A stretch of DNA of 64,000 bases, taken from contig NZ_SNVJ01000003.1 in NCBI RefSeq assembly GCF_009829925.1, forward strand, positions 248,001-312,000, in the 5' to 3' direction. The translations under genes and the position numbers were made by a program. Numbering within the stretch: the first letter of the stretch is position 1; every line of letters begins with the position of its first letter. The stretch comes from Teichococcus coralli. Its GTDB lineage: Bacteria > Pseudomonadota > Alphaproteobacteria > Acetobacterales > Acetobacteraceae. The notes under the pieces were generated by a model that searched no databases, had not been told where the DNA came from, and saw only the letters and a program-made list of their open reading frames with translations. Positions 58,400-64,000 of this stretch are shown here, piece by piece.

Positions 58400-60175
58400 C
58401 TACCCCTCTCCCTCTAACCACCGCGACCTGATTACCGAAGGTGCCGCCTGCGTCTCCACTCCCCGCATCTCCTCCTCCCGCTGGTCGAAGTGCAGCGTCA
58501 CGCCATGGCGGGCCGCGAAGGCATACACCAGGCAGTCCAGCGCCTCGGCCCGCGCCCCTGGCTTCCGCTCGAAGCGCCGCGCCGGCTGGCCGCGGACGTA
58601 TCGGACCACCTTCCGCTCGCTGCAAAGCTGCTCGAAATAGACGGGCTCCAGCGTGTCGCTGAACCGGATGGACTGACCACGCGCCAGACGGCTCATGATG
58701 GTGGTCTTGAGCCCGTCCACGCCGATCAGGAACAGCCTGCCGCCCTTCACCTTCCCGGCGGATGCCTGGATCGCTGGGCGGCTCCCGAACACGCCCTTGC
58801 CGGCCATCACGCGGCGGCCAAGGCGGGGAAAGCAGAAGGCATAGACCTTCTCCGTCCAGTCGCCGTCGCCGCTGTCCACCACCGCCGCGTCCACCTTCAG
58901 CCAGCCGCCGTTGGCGTGCTTCCAGCGGGTCCGTAGCAGCTCCTCCAGCTCGGCCCAGGTCGCATCATCATCGGGCGTGCCCCAGATGATCATGTGACCC
59001 AGCACCAGCGCCTCGTCCCGGCTCCAGCCGACAAGCGACACTTCCAGCCGGTCATCCTGCACGTCCACGCCGGCCGTCACCGCCAGCACCTCGGCCGGGA
59101 TGGCGTTGAGGCTGAACGGCTCCACTCGGCTCAGGAGCGCCGTCTCGTCCAGTTCCTCGCCGGCCTCCCGCCAGCCTTGCGCCAGGATGGTGTTGACGAA
59201 GGTCTGCAGCTCGTCGCTGTCATCCTTTGCCGTCAGGAACTCCTCGGCCAGCTTCGCCCAGGAGGCATTTGCCAGCAGAGAGACCAGCGCGTTGAGGCGG
59301 AACCCCGCGTGTCCTGCCACGCCCGGCCTCGTTGCCCGCCAGCGTCCCGCCTCCACCATGCCCGGCTTGTGCCGCTCCGCCACCAGCTCGCGGCAATGCG
59401 GGCAGCGGAAGGCGGCGGTGGCCGGCGCGTCGGTCTCCCATTCGATATGCGACCACTGGATTTCCGTGAAGGCGCCGCAGGCCGGGCAAGGCACCTCGAA
59501 AACCCGCTGATCGCTCGCCGCATAAGACCGCAGGACGTTGCTGGTCTCCTCCAGGAGCGGCGTGGAGCCCAGGACGATTTTGCGGTTGGCGAAGGAGAGC
59601 GTCCGGCGCTCGGCCAGGCGGATGCTGGAGCCCTCCTTGCCCGGCTCCATCGCGTCGGCCTCGTCAATCAGCAGCACCCGGACGTTGTGCCGGCGCAGGT
59701 TTCGGGGTGCCTTGGCCGCCACCACCTTCAACGAACCACCCGGAAAGCGCCGGCTCAGGAGCGTGTTGCGCCCGCCTTCGTCGGTGTCGGCCGCCAGCAG
59801 CCCGCGGAGGACCGGAGACGCCTCGAAGATCGGCTCCACGTCGCTGACGATGTAGTCCCGGCAGTCGGCCTCGGTCGGCAGCAGGGCCAGGATGGGCGCC
59901 GGCTCGTTGGCCACGAAAGACGCCATGGCGCCCGTCAGGAGCGTTGTGAAGCCCACGCGGACGGACTTCACCAGCGTCACCCGCTCAATGCCGGGGTCCG
60001 AGATCGCATCGGCAATCTCCCGCTGATAAGGCCAGAGGCGCACCGCGCCAGGCAGCGCAGAGACGCCCTCCGGGAGCCGTAGGCTGGTCTCCATCCACTC
60101 CGAGAGCGCCAAGCGCGGGGGCGGGATCAGGGCCCGCAGCGCGCGCTTGCGGACGGTCTCAAGCATGCTCGTCAT
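58400..60175 (-). CDS. phage terminase large subunit (GpA family)
   Basis: DNA-packaging motor and nuclease, 591 residues. The ATPase has a lambda-type P-loop LVKSVRVGFTTLLTG (about 69-83) and Walker B VRVLLIDEADAM. A CPAC...CPHC zinc motif follows near 235-265, then the nuclease domain with VTAGVDVQDDRLEVSLVGWS. It is full length. It begins inside the small subunit gene by 17 bases. Confidence 0.9.
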   Translation of the reverse strand: MTSMLETVRKRALRALIPPPRLALSEWMETSLRLPEGVSALPGAVRLWPYQREIADAISDPGIERVTLVKSVRVGFTTLLTGAMASFVANEPAPILALLPTEADCRDYIVSDVEPIFEASPVLRGLLAADTDEGGRNTLLSRRFPGGSLKVVAAKAPRNLRRHNVRVLLIDEADAMEPGKEGSSIRLAERRTLSFANRKIVLGSTPLLEETSNVLRSYAASDQRVFEVPCPACGAFTEIQWSHIEWETDAPATAAFRCPHCRELVAERHKPGMVEAGRWRATRPGVAGHAGFRLNALVSLLANASWAKLAEEFLTAKDDSDELQTFVNTILAQGWREAGEELDETALLSRVEPFSLNAIPAEVLAVTAGVDVQDDRLEVSLVGWSRDEALVLGHMIIWGTPDDDATWAELEELLRTRWKHANGGWLKVDAAVVDSGDGDWTEKVYAFCFPRLGRRVMAGKGVFGSRPAIQASAGKVKGGRLFLIGVDGLKTTIMSRLARGQSIRFSDTLEPVYFEQLCSERKVVRYVRGQPARRFERKPGARAEALDCLVYAFAARHGVTLHFDQREEEMRGVETQAAPSVIRSRWLEGEG

Positions 60176-60716
60176 TGCCAGCCTCCGTCAGGGCATCCCG
60201 GATCTCCCGATCAATCGTCGCCACGTCATGGGGCGTCAGGTGCCCAAGGCGCTGCTGGCACCGGCCCGGCACCCCCAGCATCCGGCCACGCAAGCCGCGC
60301 AGGATATCGGACCATTCCCGCTCAACCTTCGCCGCCTCCACCAGGTCGGCCGTGAGTTGCCCATTCTTCAGCGCCAGGTGGTCGGCCCGTTCCTTGGTCT
60401 CGCGGATGCGCTCGCGCGTTAGCTCGGAGCCGGCGGAGTGCTCGCCACGGGCGGCTGCGGCTTCGCGGAGATGCTCAGCGTAGTTCCCGATGCTGGCCCA
60501 CAGGTCATAGGAGCCGTGACTCAGCTTCACGGCGATTTCCCGCTTGGCCAAGTCGCGGATTGCCCGCTCTGAGAGCCGTAGCCGGGCGGCCAGTTCAGCG
60601 CCGCTCACGGAAACGGCAGCCTCGCCCTCGGGGCTTTCGCGGGGGAAATGACGGGGTCCGAACCCCCGCGATTGGTTTTCGTGGGAAGGACCCGCGATGG
60701 TCTCAGGTCTGGCCAT
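60159..60716 (-). CDS. terminase small subunit (Nu1-like)
   Basis: DNA-recognition subunit, 185 residues. SGAELAARLRLSERAIRDLA provides the HTH, and SELTRERIRETKERADHLAL then KNGQLTADLVEAAKVEREWS is the typical helical segment of Nu1/gpNu1 family members. The N-terminal 35 residues are low-complexity. It directly precedes the large subunit. Confidence 0.8.
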   Translation of the reverse strand: MARPETIAGPSHENQSRGFGPRHFPRESPEGEAAVSVSGAELAARLRLSERAIRDLAKREIAVKLSHGSYDLWASIGNYAEHLREAAAARGEHSAGSELTRERIRETKERADHLALKNGQLTADLVEAAKVEREWSDILRGLRGRMLGVPGRCQQRLGHLTPHDVATIDREIRDALTEAGNDEHA

Positions 60717-60870
60717 GTCCGGCCTCCAGTTCCCGCTTCGCCTGTAGGGCTGCGGCCAGGGTGGGATAGATCAGGGGCAGACGGTGCCCAGGCACGGCCA
60801 GCGCTGGGCGGGGTTCGCCCTCACGGTCGGCAGCGTCCGGCAGCAGCAGCACGCGCACGGGCTCGCTCAT
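60703..60870 (-). CDS. small protein (55 residues) of the satellite
   Basis: Short gene MSEPVRVLLLPDAADREGEP and LAVPGHRLPLIYPTLAAALQ, ending GHGQT. It overlaps the start of the small terminase gene by 14 bases and the stop of the next gene by 4, so it fits the tight operon. Function unknown. Confidence 0.5.
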   Translation of the reverse strand: MSEPVRVLLLPDAADREGEPRPALAVPGHRLPLIYPTLAAALQAKRELEAGHGQT

Positions 60871-61151
60871 GCCGGCCTCCAGGCTCGCGCCAAGCGGCGC
60901 AGCTCGTGCGCCACCTCCGCCTTCTCCAGGTGAAACTGCTCAGGGTCTCGGCGGTCAGGCGCGAGCCGAACCACGCGCCGCGCCAGGGCTTCCAAGTCCT
61001 GACGCACTGACGCATCTGACGCAGATTCCCCTACGTGTTCTCGCGCGGGGGCAGGTGCGCGCGTTCCCCTCCTGTCCTCCCGTGATAACTTCCCCAAACC
61101 TCGTAGGGAAAAGTGCGTCAGGTGCGTCAGTGCGTCAGGTGCGTCAGCCAT
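60867..61151 (-). CDS. hypothetical protein (94 residues) of the satellite
   Basis: The C-terminal half (RRVVRLAPDRRDPEQFHLEK and AEVAHELRRLARAW) resembles small phage proteins with a conserved DPExFH motif. The N-terminal part (ADAPDALTHLTH) is encoded by the iteron repeats. It overlaps the primase end by 8 bases. No function is known. Confidence 0.55.
   Translation of the reverse strand: MADAPDALTHLTHFSLRGLGKLSREDRRGTRAPAPAREHVGESASDASVRQDLEALARRVVRLAPDRRDPEQFHLEKAEVAHELRRLARAWRPA
60999..61147. other. candidate replication origin: symmetrical iterons
   Basis: Four direct copies of TGCGTCAG (61114, 61123, 61131, 61140), as a perfectly duplicated 17-bp unit, face three inverted copies CTGACGCA (60999, 61007, 61016). 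Inside them, TTCCCCTACG (61026-61035) pairs with CGTAGGGAA (61102-61110), so the whole 149-bp block is an interrupted palindrome beside the primase gene. It resembles iteron origins of phage satellites. Confidence 0.6.
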
Positions 61152-62973
61152 TGGACGCCCCCTTGCTCGGCACCCAATTGCGCTCTCCGTTGTTCCCTCG
61201 GGCGCCGCGTTCCCATTGCAGGCGCTCAAGGATGGCAACGATCCGCCGCTGATCTGCCGTGCCAATCTTTGCCGTCTCGATGGCCAGCGCACCCCGCGCC
61301 AGCGCAAGCACGGTGGTCTGGCGTTTGCCGGGCAGCCACTCGCGGATGGCCTCCTCCCACGCGTCCGCCTCGTAACGGGCCTCCTGCTCCTTGCGGATGT
61401 GCTCGGCCTCAAAGTTCCGATCCGGCCACCAGGCAGCGCCCTTGCGGTAGAGCGCCACGGCTTCGGCAAAGAGCTGATCCCGGTCCCGCTTCAGCGCCTC
61501 CACGGCAAGCGCGGTGCCCACCTTCACGGGCCAGAAGCGCCGCCCGCCGGTCTCGTCGCGCAGGTATGCTGCCTTATTCGTGGTGCCGATGAACACGCAC
61601 TGGCGGGGCTCGATCACGTCTTTCCGGCCATAGCTCGGCCGGTACCGCTCCACCGGCCGAGTGATGAACGCCTTGAGGGCGGCGGCCTCCGCCTTGTCGA
61701 GGGCGCTCATCTCCGCCACCTCGATCAGCCATTTGCCGTTGAGGTGCTGGCTCACGTCCTTACCGCCGCGGATATCCGGCAGGTTGTCGCTGAACCATTG
61801 GCCGCCCAGGATGCCGCAGGCAGTGGACTTCATTGCCCCCTGCGCCCCCTCCAGCACCATCATGTAATCAGCCTTACAACCTGGCTCGAACACACGGGCG
61901 ACCATGGCCACCAGGAACATGCGGCCGATGCCGGCGGTGTAGTCGGTCTTCTCGGCGCCCAGGTAAGTGTGCAGCCAGGTCGCCAGTCGTTCAGTGCCGT
62001 CCCACCGCAGCCCGTTCAGATACTCCTGCACCGGGTGGAAGCCACGCTCGCGGGCGCGCAGGGCCACGGCTTGATGCACGGTATCCTTCGACACCCGCTC
62101 AAGCCCCTGCCGCTGCAGGAACTCCTGGATGGCCGACACGTCCGCATCCTGGATGGGACGAGCATCCTCGGCCGGGCACAGGCTGGACGGCACCGGCTTG
62201 GCCAGGATCTCCGCGCGGAGCATCTGGTCATAGGCCAGAAGCTCCTTGAGCTGCGGGTCACTCCGCAGGGCCAGCATCGTGTTCGCCAGGTTGGAGCGAG
62301 GCTCGCCTTCCCGGTCGGTCTGGCAGTGCTCCAGCCAGGCGGGCGCGTCCTGCGGCTCCTCGGTCGCCGCCCCCAGCTTTGAGCGGGCCGACGACACCGC
62401 ACGAGGAATGTCGTCATACCGCTTCTGCCAGCGGTCGGGCTCTGCTGGCGTGTTCCGCGCGGCTTGTGGGATGCTGTGATACAGGCCCCGCAGTGTGAGC
62501 ACCGCCTGAGCGTCCGCCATGCCGCCCTTGAGGTAGCGCATGGCCAGCGTGCGGGTGCAGCCGTGCATCTCGACGCCAGACAGGAGGTTGGCGACCAGCT
62601 CGGCCATGTCCCGCGTCTCGCCGGCCGCCTGCTCTCCCGTGCTGCCGGCGGGGTTCGGCTCGCTCTGCGCCTTGGGTGTCCAGATGTTTTCCAGCTCGTC
62701 CGCTTCGTCGATCGGCTGGCCATCCACCAGCGCGACGACGTGGGACGGATTGGAACGGACAGAGCCGTAATAGTAGCTCTGGCTCAGTGTCCAGCTCTCG
62801 GGCGCCAGGATGCCCCGAAACAGGCCGTTGAGGCGGCCCATCAGGTGGTCACGCTGGTCCGGCCGCAGCTCGGCGGAGGCTGGGCACAGCACCCGCCAGC
62901 GCGGCGAATCGGCCGTGTGGCTGGGGCTGGTGTAGATCATGCCAAGGATGCCGGCCTTCTCCAGCACCTCCAC
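61144..62973 (-). CDS. VapE-type primase-helicase (as translatable in the integrated state)
   Basis: Replication protein with a D5-like/VapE ATPase. Counting from GTG 62973 (609 residues), Walker A is EGAQGAMKST at about 375-384, the Walker B region is KWLIEVAEM (414-422), and GTTNKAAYLRDETGGRRFWPV is the VapE hallmark. The primase SxH motif is TSPSHT (15-20). Primase motif I (D-Y-D) lies upstream of the GTG and would be absent from this form. The frame is open to attR and beyond without a start codon, so the full protein probably exists only in the excised circle (745 residues). Confidence 0.85.
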   Translation of the reverse strand: MEVLEKAGILGMIYTSPSHTADSPRWRVLCPASAELRPDQRDHLMGRLNGLFRGILAPESWTLSQSYYYGSVRSNPSHVVALVDGQPIDEADELENIWTPKAQSEPNPAGSTGEQAAGETRDMAELVANLLSGVEMHGCTRTLAMRYLKGGMADAQAVLTLRGLYHSIPQAARNTPAEPDRWQKRYDDIPRAVSSARSKLGAATEEPQDAPAWLEHCQTDREGEPRSNLANTMLALRSDPQLKELLAYDQMLRAEILAKPVPSSLCPAEDARPIQDADVSAIQEFLQRQGLERVSKDTVHQAVALRARERGFHPVQEYLNGLRWDGTERLATWLHTYLGAEKTDYTAGIGRMFLVAMVARVFEPGCKADYMMVLEGAQGAMKSTACGILGGQWFSDNLPDIRGGKDVSQHLNGKWLIEVAEMSALDKAEAAALKAFITRPVERYRPSYGRKDVIEPRQCVFIGTTNKAAYLRDETGGRRFWPVKVGTALAVEALKRDRDQLFAEAVALYRKGAAWWPDRNFEAEHIRKEQEARYEADAWEEAIREWLPGKRQTTVLALARGALAIETAKIGTADQRRIVAILERLQWERGARGNNGERNWVPSKGASNG

Positions 62974-63377
62974 CGCTTCCTCGGGCGTGACCTTCCCGCC
63001 GTCGTAGTCGGCCTCGATGCCCGAAATGGCCAGCAGGTTGCCGTCATGGCGCAGGCTGTTCTTGTCGGTGCGAGCATCCCCGAACCGGGCCAGCTTCAGC
63101 CACGGCAGCTTGCCCTTCTCCCGCTTCGTCTCCAGCCGGATCGTCTCGGCCAGGGTCCGCAGGGTGTAGGTGCGCTGCTGCTTCGTGCTGGCGCCGAAGT
63201 CGAAGAAGTGCGTTACCTCGAAGGACAGGTCGAGGCCCCTTCCCGCTTGCTCTCCCGCGGTAAAAGTGGGACTTTCGGCTTCAGAAGACTGTTGAAATTC
63301 CTCAGCTTTGTTATAGTCCCACTGGTCGACAGTGTACTGATTTACCGGGACTTCTTGAGCCCGGCTCTGGGCACCAT
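62974..63377 (-). other. 5' extension of the primase frame running through attR
   Basis: 129 codons in frame with the primase, from GCG next to the GTG back to the core, contain no stop and no ATG, GTG or TTG. They encode recognisable primase sequence: LPWLKLARFGDARTDKNSLR and AISGIEADYDGGKVTPEEAV, with motif I D-Y-D at 63001-63009. Beyond the core the frame goes on into host DNA to a TGA near 63457-63459, again without a start. In the circle, DNA from the attL side gives ATG GAT GGT... in frame. Confidence 0.8.
63361..63377. repeat. attR core (17 bp)
   Basis: Exact copy of the attL core CCGGCTCTGGGCACCAT. The element-side neighbour (63341-63360) is AT-richer than the host side. Confidence 0.9.
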
Positions 63378-64000
63378 TTCTCCTCGCGCGATGCCGCCCA
63401 CCAACCCATCGCGCCGGTGCGACGTCGCTCCGCTCAGGCGCACCATTTTCCTTCTGTCAGGCCAAGCTGCTCAGCCATTTCGTGAGCGTCGCGGTCGCGG
63501 CGGCTGGACGGATTCCGCCGAAACGCGCCAGAGGCTGGCCGAAGCCGCTTTCCGCATGCGGCCTGAAGCGTCTCCATAGCCTTCCGCTCCCCTGCGGATC
63601 GGCCGCGGCCATCCGGGCGCAGCTTGCATCAACACCGCGGCCCTGGTGCGGCCACCTCGGGCTTCGCCGCGGGCAGAGCATGCTCGCCGGAGAACCTTGC
63701 ACGCAGGCGCTGGCGAGCTGCCGAATGGTGGAACGCATGTTGCGGAGCAGTGCATCCCCAAGCCAGGCCTGACCGCAGCCTCGTTGCTCAGCGGCTTCCT
63801 TTGGAGCCAAATGCCTGTTCACGCCGCTTCACCAGGCAATGAGGGGCGGGTGAAGGCTCAGGCGGCCGCCAGTTGCCTCCTTGCCGCACACCAGAAGCCG
63901 CCGCCCCTTCTGCAGCGCCTATCGCCACCCTGGCGATGCCGAGGCAGCGCCGGCCTCCGACCCCTTCATCGTCCTCAGCCATAAGGCCATCGCTTCTGCG
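63378..64000. other. right chromosomal flank without supported gene
   Basis: The 623 bases contain several open frames on both strands, but none shows a domain, a good ribosome site or plausible protein character. They may be intergenic, a decayed gene, or the edge of a gene continuing beyond the window. Confidence 0.3.

Larger units (their letters stand above)
51079..63377. mobile_element. cf-PICI-like phage satellite integrated at tRNA-Phe
   Basis: An element of 12,282 bp plus one extra copy of the core, flanked by a 17-bp direct repeat of the tRNA-Phe 3' end. It carries integrase, AlpA-like factor, decoration protein, head-tail joiner, protease-capsid fusion, portal, HTH protein, three small genes, a divergent RHH/DUF2321 pair, both terminase subunits, two small genes and a primase-helicase. 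No tail, baseplate, lysis or CI-like genes are present, and nothing shows frameshifts or stops. That set matches the capsid-forming phage-inducible chromosomal islands (cf-PICIs), which make their own heads and borrow helper tails. Assigning it to that class is inference; the gene content and att repeats are seen directly. Confidence 0.85.

Noticed and set aside
61114..61147. Iteron repeats as a CRISPR array
   Set aside because: Units are 8-9 bp without unique spacers, so they do not fit a CRISPR; no cas genes are present.
63457..63822. 121-codon minus-strand frame in the right flank
   Set aside because: No recognisable domain and many equally long alternatives on both strands; not supportable.

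Overview
The window is a GC-rich (about 70%) bacterial chromosome segment. The division/peptidoglycan cluster murC-murB-ddl-ftsQ-ftsA-ftsZ, followed by lpxC, bamD and recN, together with many TRAP/TAXI, tripartite-tricarboxylate and branched-chain amino acid type importers, points to an alphaproteobacterium, most likely an Acetobacteraceae (Roseomonas-like) species. That taxonomic call is inference from gene order, composition and protein style.

Layout. 1-10169: cell wall, division and envelope block (murC to recN), all on the + strand, with a strong terminator after ftsZ. 10494-21702: transport and small-molecule region (TAXI-type TRAP binding protein and fused permease, a livKHMGF operon, a metallo-beta-lactamase-fold enzyme, a TctC-type binding protein divergent from an amidohydrolase). 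21818-33927: small membrane proteins, a LysE exporter, an MpaB-like oxygenase, a haloacetate dehalogenase, a PfpI-family protein, a DinB-like protein, two aminotransferase-acetyltransferase pairs and an alcohol dehydrogenase pseudogene. 34160-37951: potFGHI polyamine importer. 38257-43309: an isolated tail-spike/tail-fibre cassette without any capsid or packaging genes. 43355-50915: small lipoproteins, tRNA-Thr, dcd, murA, hisG, hisD, infA, maf, an RNase E/G-like gene and yacG.

51019-63377: tRNA-Phe and a 12.3-kb integrated element bounded by a 17-bp direct repeat. It encodes a tyrosine integrase, an AlpA-like factor, a capsid decoration protein, a head-tail joining protein, a protease-capsid fusion, a portal, two DNA-packaging subunits, a VapE-type primase-helicase and several small genes. 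There are no tail, lysis or classic repressor genes. This is the content of a capsid-forming phage satellite (cf-PICI-like) rather than a complete prophage.

The most unusual observation is at the attachment site. In the integrated state the primase reading frame runs unbroken from the first usable start (GTG 62973) upstream through attR into host DNA, where it meets a stop with no start codon on the way. The frame upstream of that GTG encodes the expected primase motif I (D-Y-D at 63001-63009). When the element is joined in silico into a circle, the DNA next to attL supplies an in-frame ATG three bases before the 17-bp core, giving a 745-residue primase. The integrase simultaneously changes its C-terminus from a 400- to a 390-residue form. 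Excision would therefore complete the replication gene. A symmetrical array of TGCGTCAG iterons beside the primase (60999-61147) is a good candidate for the element's replication origin.
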